Below, one piece after another: positions 10,320 to 21,075 of a stretch of DNA of 64,000 nucleotides. Made by a program: the position numbers and the translations under genes. The stretch lies in the NCBI RefSeq assembly GCF_006715765.1, contig NZ_VFNV01000001.1, positions 62,001-126,000 of the forward strand, read 5' to 3'. A model generated the notes under the pieces. It saw nothing but the letters and a program-made list of their open reading frames with translations, did no database searches and was not told where the DNA came from. This DNA comes from Rarobacter incanus (GTDB taxonomy: Bacteria; Actinomycetota; Actinomycetes; Actinomycetales; Cellulomonadaceae). Within the stretch, counting starts at the first letter, position 1, and the number at the start of each line of letters is the position of its first letter.

Positions 10320-11474
10320 AGCACTACAATCAACCTCGGCATGCCGGCCGCACCCGCGACAGTTCTAGCCCCGCGCAGAAAGTCGCGGAAGATAAAGGTT
10401 GGGCGCGTCGACGTCGGCGGTGATGCGCCCGTCTCGGTGCAATCGATGACCACCACTCCAACCACCGACATCAACGCGACTCTGCAACAAATCGCGGAGC
10501 TGACCGCCGCCGGATGCGACATAGTGCGCGTTGCCTGCCCCTCCCAGGACGACGCAGACGCGCTGCCGATCATCGCGAAGAAATCGCAGATTCCCGTCAT
10601 CGCCGACATCCACTTTCAGCCGCGATACGTCTTCGCTGCGATCGACGCGGGGTGCGCGGCGGTGCGCGTGAATCCCGGCAATATCCGCAAGTTCGATGAC
10701 CAGGTGGGAGCGATAGCGCGCGCGGCCAAGGACGCCGGGGTTTCGCTGCGCATCGGAGTCAACGCGGGCTCGCTGGACAAGCGGCTGTTGGAGAAGTACG
10801 GCAAGGCGACTCCGGAGGCGTTGGTTGAATCCGCCGTCTGGGAGGCATCCCTATTCGAAGAGCATGATTTCCATGACTTCAAGATCTCCGTCAAGCACCA
10901 CGATCCGGTCATCATGGTCCGCGCCTACGAACTGCTCGCCGAACGCGGCGATTGGCCGCTCCACCTCGGCGTCACCGAGGCGGGACCAACATTCCAGGGA
11001 ACGATCAAGTCGGCCACCGCGTTCGGGGCGCTACTTTCGCGCGGCATCGGCGATACCATCAGGGTCTCGCTGTCGGCGCCGCCCGTCGAAGAGGTCAAGG
11101 TCGGTATCCAGATTCTGCAGAGCCTGAACCTGCGCGAGCGCAAGCTCGAGATCGTATCGTGCCCATCGTGCGGGCGGGCACAGGTGGACGTCTACACCCT
11201 CGCGGAGCGCGTCAGCGCAGGTCTCGAGGGGCTCCCGGTTCCCCTGCGGGTCGCCGTCATGGGGTGCGTCGTCAACGGTCCAGGGGAGGCGCGCGAGGCC
11301 GATCTGGGTGTCGCATCGGGCAACGGCAAGGGGCAGATCTTTGTCAAGGGGGAGGTCATCAAGACGGTTCCCGAGGCTTTGATCGTGGAAACCCTCATCG
11401 AGGAGGCGTTGCGGCTAGCCGAGGACATGCCGCACAATCCCGACGCCGCCCCCGTGGTCACGGTCGGCAAGTAG
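10317..11474 (+). CDS. ispG: 4-hydroxy-3-methylbut-2-enyl diphosphate synthase
   Basis: [4Fe-4S] enzyme of the MEP pathway converting MEcPP to HMBPP. About 385 residues. Signatures are [44 protein letters not shown] and the cluster ligands in [11 protein letters not shown] and [21 protein letters not shown] 10317 is preferred over the in-frame GTG 10299 because a -10-like GATAAT lies exactly between them. Confidence 0.96.
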   Translation: MSTTINLGMPAAPATVLAPRRKSRKIKVGRVDVGGDAPVSVQSMTTTPTTDINATLQQIAELTAAGCDIVRVACPSQDDADALPIIAKKSQIPVIADIHFQPRYVFAAIDAGCAAVRVNPGNIRKFDDQVGAIARAAKDAGVSLRIGVNAGSLDKRLLEKYGKATPEALVESAVWEASLFEEHDFHDFKISVKHHDPVIMVRAYELLAERGDWPLHLGVTEAGPTFQGTIKSATAFGALLSRGIGDTIRVSLSAPPVEEVKVGIQILQSLNLRERKLEIVSCPSCGRAQVDVYTLAERVSAGLEGLPVPLRVAVMGCVVNGPGEAREADLGVASGNGKGQIFVKGEVIKTVPEALIVETLIEEALRLAEDMPHNPDAAPVVTVGK

Positions 11475-11487
11475 GCCGCGGAACGCG

Positions 11488-12378
11488 ATGGCCTGGCTGG
11501 TCGGTCGGGGCAGGGCTGCGCCCGCGCCCGCGATGAGGCCGCTGGCCGATGAGGACTTGGCTAGCGCGCGGGCGCTGTGCGCCCACGATCCCGTGGGAAG
11601 CATGCTGGCCGCCGCGAAGATTCAGCAGGCCTGCGCCCGCGGCACGCTCACTGATGCGGGCGGCGCGCTGTGGGGCTTGCCTGCAACTGGGGATCTGCGC
11701 GCACTGCTGTGGGTGGGCGGGAACGTGGTCCCGGTCAACCCGCACCGAGCGTCCGGATTCCACGCCGCGGCCGCGGCAGTGCTGCGGCCCATCCGCGCTC
11801 TCGCGTCGATGGTCGGCCCCGCCTTGGACGTCCTGCCCGTGTGGCGCACGCTCGGCCCCGGGTGGATCACGCCCCGCGCGGTGCGCGAGCACCAGCTCTC
11901 GATGGTGATGCGCGGGCGCGCCAAGGTTCCCGCGCATCCGGCGGCCAGGCAGTCTCAGGCGGCCGATTTCGCTGACCTGTTGCCCGCGTGCGTGGAGATG
12001 TTCACGGGGGAGATCGGTTACTCGCCCCTACAGACCGCCCCCGTCGCGTACCCCGCGCGCGTGCGCGCCCTGATCGGCGCAGGCAGATCGTGGATGATTC
12101 CGCTGGCGGCGATCGTACCGGGGAGCCGGGGGATTGCCTTCAAGGCCGAAATCGGCGCCTACTTCGAGGGCGTCGCGCAATTGCAAGGCGTGTGGGTCAA
12201 TCCCCGGGTGCGAGGCCAGGGCATTGGCACGGCGGGCGTCGCCGCGATCGTCAACGCGCTCGCGGAGCGGCAGATGGCCTCGTCCCTGTATGTCAATGAC
12301 TTCAACGCGGCGGCGATCCGCGCCTACGAGCGCGTGGGGTTCAGGCAGGTCGGCGAGTACGCGACGGTGATCTTCTAG
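11488..12378 (+). CDS. GNAT-family acetyltransferase with N-terminal DUF4081-like domain
   Basis: 296 residues, 13 bp after ispG and probably in its transcript. The C-terminal half has the GNAT acetyl-CoA core: VWVNPRVRGQGIGTAGVAAIV is motif A (V-x-P-x2-R-G-x-G), and LYVNDFNAAAIRAYERVGFRQVGEY is motif B. The N-terminal half resembles the domain paired with GNAT in the protein that follows ispG in many actinobacteria. The substrate is unknown. The conserved ispG-GNAT-proS order suggests a housekeeping role. Confidence 0.85.
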   Translation: MAWLVGRGRAAPAPAMRPLADEDLASARALCAHDPVGSMLAAAKIQQACARGTLTDAGGALWGLPATGDLRALLWVGGNVVPVNPHRASGFHAAAAAVLRPIRALASMVGPALDVLPVWRTLGPGWITPRAVREHQLSMVMRGRAKVPAHPAARQSQAADFADLLPACVEMFTGEIGYSPLQTAPVAYPARVRALIGAGRSWMIPLAAIVPGSRGIAFKAEIGAYFEGVAQLQGVWVNPRVRGQGIGTAGVAAIVNALAERQMASSLYVNDFNAAAIRAYERVGFRQVGEYATVIF

Positions 12379-12410
12379 CGTCAGTGATAGGACAAACGAG
12401 GCCCGCGCAC

Positions 12411-12428
12411 CCCCGGCCGGCGCCGGGG
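12411..12428 (+). terminator. Short hairpin after ispG-GNAT
   Basis: CCCCGGC/GCCGGGG 7-bp stem with a CGGC loop in the 112-bp gap before proS. No U tail. A plausible transcript end. Confidence 0.4.
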
Positions 12429-12478
12429 CCGACTGCGCGGATCGGGGTGAGCGTGGCCTCGCGCGCAAAAAATGTTAG

Positions 12479-12493
12479 TAGGCTGGAGGCATG
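12479..12493 (+). promoter_or_regulatory. -10 element abutting the proS start
   Basis: TAGGCT (12479-12484), six bases (GGAGGC), then ATG 12491. The GGAGG could alternatively act as a ribosome-binding site for the in-frame ATG at 12497, so this site is ambiguous between leaderless and SD-led initiation. Confidence 0.5.
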
Positions 12494-14257
12494 CTCATGC
12501 GGATGTCAACACTGTTCCTGCGCACTTTGCGCGAAGATCCGGCCGAGGCCGAGGTAACGAGCCACAAGCTCCTGGTGCGGGCGGGGTATATCCGCAGGGC
12601 GGCTCCGGGGATCTACACGTGGTTACCGCTAGGGTTGCGGGTGCTGGCCAAGGTGGAGGCCATTGTGCGCGAGGAGATGCAGGCCGCGGGCGCGCAAGAG
12701 GTGCACTTCCCGGCACTGTTGCCGCGCGAACCGTACGAGCTCACCGACCGGTGGACCGAGTACGGTCCCAACCTGTTCCGGTTGAAGGATCGCAGGGACA
12801 ACGACTACCTGCTGGCGCCGACCCACGAGGAGATGTTTACGCTCCTGGTCAAGGACTTGTACTCGTCGTACAAGGACCTGCCGCTAACGCTCTTCCAGAT
12901 TCAAACGAAGTACAGGGACGAGGCCCGCCCGCGGGCGGGTTTGCTGCGCGGGCGCGAATTCATCATGAAGGACGCGTACTCCTTCGACGTCAGCGACGAG
13001 GGCCTGGAAGCGTCCTACCGCAAGCAGCGCGACGCCTACGAACGCATCTTTACCCGGCTCGGCCTGGAGTACGTCATCGTGGCGGCAACATCGGGCGCGA
13101 TGGGCGGGTCGCGCAGCGAGGAATTCCTGTCGCCGACCCCGATCGGCGAAGACACCTTTGTGCGCTCCGCCGGTGGTTACGCGGCAAACGTCGAGGCGGT
13201 CACCACGCCAGTTCCAGCACCGCTTGACTATGCGGGCGCGCCGGCGCCACGCACGATCGATACGCCCGGGACACCCACCATCGACTCGCTGGTCGCGCGG
13301 CTCAACGAAACGGAGCCGCGCGATGACAGATCGTGGAACGCCGCCGACACGCTCAAGAACGTCGTGTTCGCGTTAGTTCATCCAGACGGCGAGCGCGAAC
13401 TTGTTGTGATTGGAGTTCCCGGGGACCGGGAAGTCGACATGAAGCGGCTTGAGGCGGCCTTGGCGCCGGCAGAAATCGAGCAGGCTGGCGACAAGGATTT
13501 CGAAAAGCACCCGTACCTGGTGCGTGGATACATCGGGCCGCAGGTCCTGGGCGTCCGCAACACGGGCAGTGAAACGGCGGTGCGCTACCTGGTCGACCCG
13601 CGAGTCGTCGATGGCACCCGCTGGGTGACAGGCGCGAACGAGGCCGATCGGCACGTCGTGGGCCTGGTGGCCGGGCGCGACTTTGTGGCCGATGGCGTGG
13701 TCGAGGCGGCCGAGGTCCGGGCCGGGGACCCCGCGCCGGACGGATCGGGGCCGCTCGAATTGGCGCGCGGCATCGAGATCGGGCACATCTTCCAGCTGGG
13801 GCGCAAGTACGCCGAGGCGCTCGGTTTGAAGGTTCTGGATGTCAACGGCAAGCAGGTGACCGTCACCATGGGGTCCTACGGCATCGGGGTGACCCGCGCG
13901 CTGGCGGCCCTGGCCGAGGCGAACAACGACGAGCGCGGCCTGGTGTGGCCGCGCCACCTGGCCCCCGCGGACGTGCACGTGGTGGCGACGGGACGCGACG
14001 AGGCCGTCTTCGCGGCGAGCGAGGATTTGGTCGGTGAGTTCGAGGCGGCGGGCCTGGACGTGCTATTCGACGACCGCCGCAAGGTTTCGCCTGGGGTGAA
14101 GTTCGCCGATGCCGAGTTGCTTGGCGTTCCCGTCATCGTCGTGGTCGGACGCGGCCTCGCCGACGGGGTCGTCGAAGTCAAGGTGCGTGCCACCGGCGAG
14201 ACTCAATTGGTTTCGCTCGGCGACGCGGTCGCCGTGGTTCGGGGCGACTTGTCCTAG
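12491..14257 (+). CDS. proS: Prolyl-tRNA synthetase (bacterial type)
   Basis: Class II aminoacyl-tRNA synthetase charging tRNA-Pro. About 588 residues, the long bacterial form with an editing (INS) domain at roughly residues 230-410. Motif 2 region: [21 protein letters not shown]. Motif 3: [17 protein letters not shown]-terminal [19 protein letters not shown] is diagnostic. Starts ATG 12491, 12497 and 12503 are all in frame and close together. The first fits leaderless initiation and the second fits the GGAGG. Confidence 0.95.
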   Translation: MLMRMSTLFLRTLREDPAEAEVTSHKLLVRAGYIRRAAPGIYTWLPLGLRVLAKVEAIVREEMQAAGAQEVHFPALLPREPYELTDRWTEYGPNLFRLKDRRDNDYLLAPTHEEMFTLLVKDLYSSYKDLPLTLFQIQTKYRDEARPRAGLLRGREFIMKDAYSFDVSDEGLEASYRKQRDAYERIFTRLGLEYVIVAATSGAMGGSRSEEFLSPTPIGEDTFVRSAGGYAANVEAVTTPVPAPLDYAGAPAPRTIDTPGTPTIDSLVARLNETEPRDDRSWNAADTLKNVVFALVHPDGERELVVIGVPGDREVDMKRLEAALAPAEIEQAGDKDFEKHPYLVRGYIGPQVLGVRNTGSETAVRYLVDPRVVDGTRWVTGANEADRHVVGLVAGRDFVADGVVEAAEVRAGDPAPDGSGPLELARGIEIGHIFQLGRKYAEALGLKVLDVNGKQVTVTMGSYGIGVTRALAALAEANNDERGLVWPRHLAPADVHVVATGRDEAVFAASEDLVGEFEAAGLDVLFDDRRKVSPGVKFADAELLGVPVIVVVGRGLADGVVEVKVRATGETQLVSLGDAVAVVRGDLS

Positions 14258-15303
14258 GCGTTCGCGGGGTATTCGGGCATTCCCGGGTAGCCGGTGCGAT
14301 GCGCTCCCTGCGCGAGCGCATCGGCATATGCGGATGTCATCAGGTCGAAGGCCGCGATGCGTTGGTCGGCGTCGACAACAGAAATGGCGGCCGATAGGCG
14401 GTGGGTCTGGTCTTGTTGGACGGATGCGATAGCCGCGGTCAGTTGCTTGGAACTGGTCGGGTCTTTCACCAGGACATAGAACACTTCCCGCGGGTCGTCG
14501 CTGGTTCCATCAAGGTCGTATTGCTGCGCCCACTTCGTTGCCTGCGAGCGGTAGTCGCGGGAAAGCGAGAGGATCTTTTCGGATTTGGACTTCGCGGCGC
14601 GCAGGCCAATGTGTTCTCTGGCGTATCCGATCGCGTCCTGCGCGGCGATCAGATCCGCCGCCTGCCGGTCCGAAAGGCCCTGCGGTAGTGCGGCGGAGAG
14701 TGCCTGCGCCCGCGCCTCGACGATGTCTATATCCGGCAGCGATTCCTTGGTCGCCTTTGCCAAACGGGTGGCGGCGTCCAGCTGATTGACCGCGATGGTG
14801 GCGTACAGCCTTGCCCGCAGCGGGTCGGCGACTGTGGGCAGCGAGGATCGAACCCGGTTCGCGTACGTTGCCAGCGCGGTCGCGAGCGATTGCGTCGAGA
14901 CGTTTTCGGCGTCGAACGAAGTCGTGGGCGCGGGGTCTGCGATGTAGTCAGGACCCGGATCGTACACGCTGCCGAGGGCGGTGTAGTGGTCGCGCGCATC
15001 GGATCCGATATCGGTCACGATCCGCGTGACGGCATCCGGAAGCTGGGCATCGGCCGCGAGGGTGTCCGTCATCGCGACCGTGGCAAGCGCATCCGCAACC
15101 AAGGATTGACGAGTGGCCTCGGCCGCGTCGGGAGTGGGTGCCGCCGCGGGAGGCGAATCGATGCGCAGGCCGCAGGCTGTCACAGCGATCAACGACAACA
15201 AGACAACCGCGATCGTGGCGGCGAGGCGGTAGGGCGCACTGTCGCGTGAACGTTCGGATGGGGCGGTCGGTGTCGCGGGTGTAGATAGCATCGTGATGAT
15301 CAT
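14254..15303 (-). CDS. Putative lipoprotein with ferritin-like DUF4439-type C-terminal domain
   Basis: About 349 residues. The N-terminal membrane segment [20 protein letters not shown] ends in a lipobox-like TAC-G, so it is probably a lipid-anchored exported protein. The helical remainder ends with [18 protein letters not shown]...GYPGMPEYP, which resembles the DUF4439 ferritin-like domain of actinobacterial proteins encoded next to rimP. The stop overlaps the end of proS on the opposite strand. The start (ATG 15303 or 15291) is uncertain, and the frame extends further upstream without a plausible start. Metal binding is not demonstrable by eye. Confidence 0.65.
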   Translation of the reverse strand: MIITMLSTPATPTAPSERSRDSAPYRLAATIAVVLLSLIAVTACGLRIDSPPAAAPTPDAAEATRQSLVADALATVAMTDTLAADAQLPDAVTRIVTDIGSDARDHYTALGSVYDPGPDYIADPAPTTSFDAENVSTQSLATALATYANRVRSSLPTVADPLRARLYATIAVNQLDAATRLAKATKESLPDIDIVEARAQALSAALPQGLSDRQAADLIAAQDAIGYAREHIGLRAAKSKSEKILSLSRDYRSQATKWAQQYDLDGTSDDPREVFYVLVKDPTSSKQLTAAIASVQQDQTHRLSAAISVVDADQRIAAFDLMTSAYADALAQGAHRTGYPGMPEYPANA

Positions 15304-15436
15304 TCCATGGTGTGCGGGCGCGGTGGAAGCGGACACCCGCGCAGCGTTTCCATTGATAGTACGGTTACCCTTGTAAGCCGAACGTGCGCCGCCGCGTCGG
15401 CACGCGGAACTCACAACGGTAGAGAGGCATTCCCAC

Positions 15437-16009
15437 ATGGCCCGTGGTCCCAAGGCAAAATCGAAGGCCCCTAAGCGCACCTACCGGGAAGAACCGGTAG
15501 CGCCCCCCGCAGATCCCGATGCCGTGCTGGCCGTCGCGCGCGAAGCCGCCGCCGCAGCGGGTGCGGATGTCGAGGACGTACAGGTCAAGCGCGCGGGGTC
15601 GCGCACCTTGGTGCGAGTCACGGTGGATCTGCCCGAGGACGCGATCGGTTCGATGCCGCTCGACGACGTGGCCGCGGCCTCCAAAGCCGTATCGAAGGCG
15701 TTGGATGCGGCCAATCTGTTCGCCGGATCGTATACTTTGGAGGTTTCCACCCCCGGGACAGGCCGTGAATTGCGGGAGCTGCGGCATTTCAAGCGGGCTC
15801 GCACGCGGATGGTGCACTTGACGCTCAACGATGGCCGGACGGAAACCGGAAGGCTGACTAAGGTGTCTGACAGCGAGCTCACGCTCGTGAACGAAGACAG
15901 CGGTGCCGCCCGTTTGGTGCCGTTGGCCGACGTTGTGAAGGGCAAGATCGAGGTGGAACTCTCGAAGGCGGCACTGGCTGACTTCGGCGATGAGGACGGA
16001 GAGGCTTGA
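15437..16009 (+). CDS. rimP: Ribosome maturation factor RimP
   Basis: 30S assembly factor. 190 residues with a basic N-terminal extension (~25 aa). The core includes [55 protein letters not shown] (the RimP signature SxPGxxRxL) and the SH3-like C-terminal domain. It starts the rimP-nusA-ylxR-infB operon. The 133-bp gap to the divergent lipoprotein gene must hold its promoter, but I see no clear boxes. Confidence 0.95.
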   Translation: MARGPKAKSKAPKRTYREEPVAPPADPDAVLAVAREAAAAAGADVEDVQVKRAGSRTLVRVTVDLPEDAIGSMPLDDVAAASKAVSKALDAANLFAGSYTLEVSTPGTGRELRELRHFKRARTRMVHLTLNDGRTETGRLTKVSDSELTLVNEDSGAARLVPLADVVKGKIEVELSKAALADFGDEDGEA

Positions 16010-16010
16010 G

Positions 16011-17072
16011 ATGGATATCGACATGACTGCATTGCGCGCGCTCGAACGCGAGCGCGACCTCAGCTTGGACATGATGATCGAGGCCATCGAGCAGGCACTG
16101 CTCCTTGCCTACCAGAAGAATCCGGGCGCGCAGCGCAACGCGCGCATCGAGGTGGACCGGGCATCCGGTCACGTCGTCGTGTGGGCTCGCGAAACCATCG
16201 AAACCGAGGTTCCCATCGATGCCGACGAGTTGGACCGCGACGACCCGGATGCGCCCACCACGCGAATCCAGCGCACGTATGGCCCGGAATTCGACGACAC
16301 GCCGAGTGATTTCGGACGCATCGCCACGGCCACGGCCCGGCAGGTCATTGTCCAGCGGTTACGCGATGCCGAGGACGACCAGGTGCTCGGTTCCTTCCGG
16401 GACAAGCAGGGTGAATTAGTAGCCGGCGTAGTGCAGCAGTCGCTCGATCCGCGCACGATCAAGGTGGATGTCGGAGGCACCGAGGCGATCCTGCCGCCGC
16501 ACGAGCAGGTTTTCAACGAGACGTACCGGCACGGCGACCGCCTGCGGACGTACGTCGTCGAGGTGGCCCGCGGGCCCCGCGGGCCACAGGTGGTGTTGTC
16601 TCGGTCGCACCCGGAACTCGTCCGCAAATTGTTCGAACTCGAGGTCCCGGAAATTGCTGACGGGAGCGTTGAATTGGTTTCGATAGCGCGTGAGGCCGGT
16701 CACCGGACCAAGGTTGCCGTGCGGTCGACGGTCGCCGGGCTGAACCCCAAGGGTGCTTGCATCGGACCGATGGGTCAGCGGGTGCGGGCCGTCATGGCTG
16801 AGATCAACGGCGAGAAGATTGACATCGTCGACTTCGACCAAGATCCGGCCACATTCGTCGCGAACGCGCTGTCGCCCGCGAAGGTTTCGCAGGTGCGGGT
16901 GTCGGAAGACGACGCCAAGACCGTGCAGGCGATCGTCCCCGAATACCAGCTGTCCCTCGCCATCGGCAAGGAAGGGCAGAACGCCCGTCTGGCAGCCAAG
17001 CTCACGGGATTACGCATCGATATTCGGTCGGATGCAGAGGGCCGCAACGAGGCCGCGAACGACCGAGCGTAG
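16011..17072 (+). CDS. nusA: Transcription termination/antitermination factor NusA
   Basis: 353 residues from ATG 16011, one base after the rimP stop. N-terminal RNA-polymerase-binding domain ([19 protein letters not shown]...), S1 domain ([11 protein letters not shown]...[22 protein letters not shown]), then two KH domains ([34 protein letters not shown]). It lacks the C-terminal acidic repeats of the E. coli protein, as is normal in actinobacteria. Confidence 0.97.
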   Translation: MDIDMTALRALERERDLSLDMMIEAIEQALLLAYQKNPGAQRNARIEVDRASGHVVVWARETIETEVPIDADELDRDDPDAPTTRIQRTYGPEFDDTPSDFGRIATATARQVIVQRLRDAEDDQVLGSFRDKQGELVAGVVQQSLDPRTIKVDVGGTEAILPPHEQVFNETYRHGDRLRTYVVEVARGPRGPQVVLSRSHPELVRKLFELEVPEIADGSVELVSIAREAGHRTKVAVRSTVAGLNPKGACIGPMGQRVRAVMAEINGEKIDIVDFDQDPATFVANALSPAKVSQVRVSEDDAKTVQAIVPEYQLSLAIGKEGQNARLAAKLTGLRIDIRSDAEGRNEAANDRA

Positions 17073-17099
17073 AATCGCGATAGACTGAGGGACGGTGCA

Positions 17100-17468
17100 A
17101 TGCCTGACAGTGGGTCGGTAGGGCGGACGCGTTCGGGCCGTCAAGCGATCCGCACGTGTGTGGGATGCCGCCAGCGCGATGCCCGTGATTCGTTGATCCG
17201 GCTCGTCGCTTCGGTCGGTGGCCCGGACGGTGTCGTCGTTATTGATACCAAGAAATGCCTCCCGGGCCGCGGCGCGTGGGTGCACGCGGCATGCGTGCGC
17301 CGTGCGCTCGACAGGCGCGCACTGGGTAGGGCGTTTCGCCTGAGAACTGCGCCCAGCGTCTCTGCGGAGGTGCTGCGGAAAGCACAAGAGGGGGCCAACA
17401 GGTCCTCGATCGTCGATATGGAAAGCGGGTTGGAAGCCGATGGGCACCCGATGAGCACCCAGCGATGA
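17100..17468 (+). CDS. ylxR: YlxR/RnpM family RNA-binding protein
   Basis: 122 residues between nusA and infB, the invariant position of ylxR. The family core is RTCVGCRQRDARDSLIRLV, then CLPGRGAWVHAACVRRAL (GRGAW signature). The family has been linked to RNase P modulation (RnpM) in Firmicutes; its role in actinobacteria is inferred. Residues beyond ~95 are a variable tail. TAGAAT and TAGACT hexamers lie just upstream (17070-17086), so some separate transcription is possible. Confidence 0.88.
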   Translation: MPDSGSVGRTRSGRQAIRTCVGCRQRDARDSLIRLVASVGGPDGVVVIDTKKCLPGRGAWVHAACVRRALDRRALGRAFRLRTAPSVSAEVLRKAQEGANRSSIVDMESGLEADGHPMSTQR

Positions 17469-17518
17469 GTTTCTAACGACGGTCCACCCTGTCCGGGGCG
17501 GGCCGAGACAGGAGAGAA

Positions 17519-20407
17519 GTGGCTAAGGTCCGCGTATACGAGCTCGCGAAAGAGCTCGGAAAAAGCAGTAAAGAGGTCATGGCGAAGCTGACCGAACTCG
17601 GGGAGTTCGTGCGTTCTGCCTCGTCAACGATCGAGCCGCCGGTCGTGCGCAAGCTCAAGGACGCGTTCCCGTCCGAGGCTCCGGCGCAGGCAGCGGCGAC
17701 CCCAGTCGTTCAGGCCGCGAGCGAAGCGAAGAGCCCGGAGCGCGCGGCGGCGGCGCCGCAAGCCGCACCCGCGGCTCCGCAGCCCGCCACGAACGCGGCT
17801 GCGACCCCCGCGCAAAAGGCGGCGACGCCCGCCCCCGGCGTGAAGCCCGGCCCCGTCAAGCCGGCGCCGAAGGCACCGGCCAACAAGGCGGCGGACGCAA
17901 AGGCGCCCACCGGGAAGGAAACGCAGCCCAAGGCGCCTGCGGCCGCCAAGGGGCAGGAATCCGCGACCGGTACGCCCGCGCCGCGCCCGGCCGCCACCCC
18001 CAAACCGCGCAACGCTAGCGGGCAGGGCAACCGTCCCGCGCCGCGCGCCGGAAACAACCCGTACGCTTCCTCGCAGGGGATGCCGCGCGCGGCAGGCCCG
18101 CGGGCCGGGAATAACCCGTACGCGTCCTCGCAGGGGATGCCCCGCCCGGCGGGATCATCCGAGCGTTCCGCCGGTGGAACCGGTGGGCCTCGCCCCAGTG
18201 CCCCGCGTCCAGCGGCTTCGCCGCGTCCCGCGGGTGGCCCCGGGCCGCGTCCCGGTGCACCGCGGCCCAACCCGGGCATGATGCCCGGTAAGACGTCCTT
18301 GCGTCCCGGCGAGAAGCAGGGCGGCGGCAACGCGCCAGCCGGCGGCCGCGGCGGTGGTCGCGGTGGTTTCAACGCTAACCGCGGCGGAGCGCCGGGTGCC
18401 GGAGGCGGTGCCGGGTTCGGCGGTCGCCCCGGTGGCGGCGGTGGCGGTCGCGGCGGCGCTGGCCGCGGGACCACGCAGGGGGCCTTCGGGCGCCAGGGCG
18501 GAAAGCCTGCTCGCGGGCGGAAGTCGAAGCGCGCGAAGCGGCAGGAATTCGAGGCAATGCAGGCGCCGTCGCTTGGCGGCGTGCAGGTTCCTCGCGGCGA
18601 TGGCTCAACCATCGTGCGTTTGCGCCGCGGCTCGTCCTTGGCCGACTTCGCAGACAAGATCGATGCGAACCCCGCGAGCTTGGTGACTGTGCTGTTCCAC
18701 CTCGGTGAGATGGCAACCGCCACCCAATCGCTCGATGAGGACACGTTCGGCACGCTTGGCGCTGAACTCGGTTACCAGATCGAGATGGTCTCGGCGGAGG
18801 ACGAGGATCGCGAACTGCTCGAGGCGTTCGACATCGATTTGGAGGCCGAGGAAGCGGCGGAATCGGACGAGATGCTAGAACCTCGTCCGCCGGTCGTCAC
18901 GGTCATGGGTCACGTCGACCACGGTAAGACCCGCCTGCTCGACGCGATCCGTCACTCCGACGTGATCGCGGGCGAGGCCGGGGGGATCACCCAGCACATC
19001 GGTGCCTACCAGATCCGCCACGAATACGAAGGCGAGACGCGGCCGATCACGTTCATTGACACCCCCGGTCACGAGGCGTTCACGGCCATGCGTGCACGCG
19101 GCGCCCAGGTAACTGACCTGGCGATTTTGGTTGTTGCCGCGGATGACGGCGTCATGCCGCAAACCATTGAGGCGTTGAACCACGCGCAGGCCGCTGGCGT
19201 GCCAGTGGTGGTAGCGGTCAACAAGATCGATAAGCCCGAGGCAAACCCCGCCAAGATCAGGCAGCAACTGACCGAATACAACCTCGTTGCCGAAGAGTAC
19301 GGTGGCGACACGGTATTCGTCGATGTCTCGGCGCGCCAGGGCAAGGGCATCGGCGAACTGCTCGACTCGGTGCTGTTGGTCGCCGACGCGGAATTGGATC
19401 TGCGGGCCAACCCCGATAAGGACGCCCGCGGTGTGGCCATTGAGGCGAACCTCGATAAGGGCCGCGGAGCCGTGGCGACCGTCCTGGTTCAGTCCGGAAC
19501 GCTTGCGGTCGGAGATTCCATCGTCGCCGGTACGTCCTACGGGCGGGTGCGGGCGATGTTCGACGAGCATGGTGACACGCTCGATGTGGCCTTGCCTTCG
19601 CGCCCGGTGCAGGTCTTGGGTCTGACCTCTGTGCCCCGCGCGGGCGATACGTTCCTTGTCGCCCCGGAGGACCGCACGGCCCGCCAGATCGCCGAGAAGC
19701 GTGAGGCCGCCGAGCGTGCCGCCACGCTGGCCAAGCGGCGTAAGCGCGTATCGCTGGAGGACTTCACGCAGGCGCTTGAGCAGGGCAAGGTCGAGACGCT
19801 CAACCTTGTCCTCAAGGGCGATGTGTCGGGTGCCGTCGAAGCGCTCGAGGACGCACTCGTCAAGATTGACGTGGGTGACGAAGTACAGTTGCGCATCATT
19901 CACCGCGGCGTCGGTGCGATCACGCAAAACGACGTCAACCTCGCCACCGTCGACAATGCGATCATTATCGGCTTCAACGTGAAGCCGGCCGAACGCGTGA
20001 CGGAACTGGCCGACCGTGAGGGCGTTGACATTCGCTTCTACTCGGTCATTTACCAGGCAATCGACGATGTCGAGGCGGCCCTCAAGGGAATGCTCAAGCC
20101 GGAATACGAGGAGGTCCAACTCGGTACCGCTGAAATCCGGCAGGTATTCCGCTCCTCGAAGTTCGGCAACATCGCCGGTTCGATCATTCGCTCGGGCACC
20201 ATCAAGCGTGGTTCCAAGGCGCGCGTGCTGCGTAATGGCGTTGTGATCGGCGATAACCTCTCGGTTGAGTCGTTGCGCCGGGAAAAGGACGATGTTACGG
20301 AGGTCCGCGAGGGCTTCGAGTGTGGTATCGGTCTCGGGTCGTTCAATGATGTCACCGAAGGCGACGTCATCGAGACGTTCGAGGTCCGCGAGAAGCCGCG
20401 CGACTGA
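17519..20407 (+). CDS. infB: Translation initiation factor IF-2
   Basis: GTPase that brings fMet-tRNA to the 30S subunit. 962 residues from GTG 17519, with AGGAGAG upstream. IF2-N domain ([20 protein letters not shown]), then a ~280-residue disordered Ala/Pro/Lys and Gly/Arg-rich linker, IF2-N-like ([20 protein letters not shown]), and the G domain with G1 GHVDHGKT (residues 464-471), DTPGHEAFT and NKIDK. Domains II-IV follow. The linker contains an almost exact internal repeat, [12 protein letters not shown], twice. Confidence 0.98.
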   Translation: MAKVRVYELAKELGKSSKEVMAKLTELGEFVRSASSTIEPPVVRKLKDAFPSEAPAQAAATPVVQAASEAKSPERAAAAPQAAPAAPQPATNAAATPAQKAATPAPGVKPGPVKPAPKAPANKAADAKAPTGKETQPKAPAAAKGQESATGTPAPRPAATPKPRNASGQGNRPAPRAGNNPYASSQGMPRAAGPRAGNNPYASSQGMPRPAGSSERSAGGTGGPRPSAPRPAASPRPAGGPGPRPGAPRPNPGMMPGKTSLRPGEKQGGGNAPAGGRGGGRGGFNANRGGAPGAGGGAGFGGRPGGGGGGRGGAGRGTTQGAFGRQGGKPARGRKSKRAKRQEFEAMQAPSLGGVQVPRGDGSTIVRLRRGSSLADFADKIDANPASLVTVLFHLGEMATATQSLDEDTFGTLGAELGYQIEMVSAEDEDRELLEAFDIDLEAEEAAESDEMLEPRPPVVTVMGHVDHGKTRLLDAIRHSDVIAGEAGGITQHIGAYQIRHEYEGETRPITFIDTPGHEAFTAMRARGAQVTDLAILVVAADDGVMPQTIEALNHAQAAGVPVVVAVNKIDKPEANPAKIRQQLTEYNLVAEEYGGDTVFVDVSARQGKGIGELLDSVLLVADAELDLRANPDKDARGVAIEANLDKGRGAVATVLVQSGTLAVGDSIVAGTSYGRVRAMFDEHGDTLDVALPSRPVQVLGLTSVPRAGDTFLVAPEDRTARQIAEKREAAERAATLAKRRKRVSLEDFTQALEQGKVETLNLVLKGDVSGAVEALEDALVKIDVGDEVQLRIIHRGVGAITQNDVNLATVDNAIIIGFNVKPAERVTELADREGVDIRFYSVIYQAIDDVEAALKGMLKPEYEEVQLGTAEIRQVFRSSKFGNIAGSIIRSGTIKRGSKARVLRNGVVIGDNLSVESLRREKDDVTEVREGFECGIGLGSFNDVTEGDVIETFEVREKPRD

Positions 20408-20419
20408 CGAGATTGCGTG

Positions 20420-20456
20420 GTGGTGGGGCGCGGCCGGTTAGGTCGCGCCCCACCAC
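20420..20456 (+). terminator. Strong hairpin between infB and rbfA
   Basis: 13-bp stem GTGGTGGGGCGCG/CGCGCCCCACCAC with an 11-base loop, 10 bases after the infB stop. It is followed by a second small hairpin (CCGCCCC/GGGGCGG, 20465-20482) just before the rbfA binding site. It may be a terminator, an attenuator or a processing site. Confidence 0.55.
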
Positions 20457-20497
20457 ACGGCATCCGCCCCGCGTGGGGCGGCAAGGAGGAGATAAAC

Positions 20498-20938
20498 ATG
20501 GCTGAAAACCCCCGTGCCATCAGGCTGGCCGAGCGCACGCAACAGATCGTGGCGAGCCTGCTGGAGTCGCGCATCAAGGATCCGCGCCTCGGTTTCATCA
20601 CGATCACCGACGTGAAAATGACGGGCGACTGCCAGCACGCCTCCGTTTTCTATACCGTCTTCGGTTCCGATGAAGACCGTGCCGGTACCGAGGCGGCGCT
20701 GAAGAGCGCGAAGGGATTGATTCGCTCAGAGGTAGGCAAGCAACTGGGAATGCGGCTTACCCCGACAATTGAATTTCACCTGGATTCCGTACCGCAGGAA
20801 GCGCAGCACATCACCGATGCTCTGGCTGAGGCGCGCCGCCGAGATGAGGAACTGGCCAGGCTGCGCGAGGGGGCAACGCCCGCAGGCGACGCGGATCCGT
20901 ACCGCAAACCGGCCGACCCGACCCGCGCGGAGGACTGA
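20498..20938 (+). CDS. rbfA: 30S ribosome-binding factor A
   Basis: 146 residues from ATG 20498, behind a perfect AAGGAGGAG. KH-like cold-shock 16S maturation factor. ENPRAIRLAERTQQIVASLLESRIKDPRLGFITITDVKMTGD is split across the typical N-terminal helices and beta strands, followed by ASVFYTVFGSDEDRAGTEAAL and RLTPTIEFHLDSVPQEAQHI. The C-terminal ~30 residues are variable. Confidence 0.95.
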   Translation: MAENPRAIRLAERTQQIVASLLESRIKDPRLGFITITDVKMTGDCQHASVFYTVFGSDEDRAGTEAALKSAKGLIRSEVGKQLGMRLTPTIEFHLDSVPQEAQHITDALAEARRRDEELARLREGATPAGDADPYRKPADPTRAED

Positions 20939-20939
20939 T

Positions 20940-20972
20940 CGCGCCGCCCGCCGGGGCGTGCCTGGCGGCGCG
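20940..20972 (+). terminator. Hairpin after rbfA
   Basis: 9-bp stem CGCGCCGCC/GGCGGCGCG with a 15-base loop directly after the rbfA stop. No U tail. Probably ends the infB-rbfA transcript, consistent with a separate promoter for truB. Confidence 0.5.
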
Positions 20973-21058
20973 TTGAGCGGAGTGCGGGCGGTCCCGGTTG
21001 GTGCTTGCCCGCCGCCGGAATCGCGAGCTCGGGTGCCCGCTGTCACGCATCAACCTGG

Positions 21059-21075
21059 TAGCGTGGCACGCCGTG
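21059..21075 (+). promoter_or_regulatory. -10 element abutting the truB start
   Basis: TAGCGT (21059-21064), eight bases, then GTG 21073. No Shine-Dalgarno precedes the GTG. This fits leaderless initiation. Confidence 0.5.
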
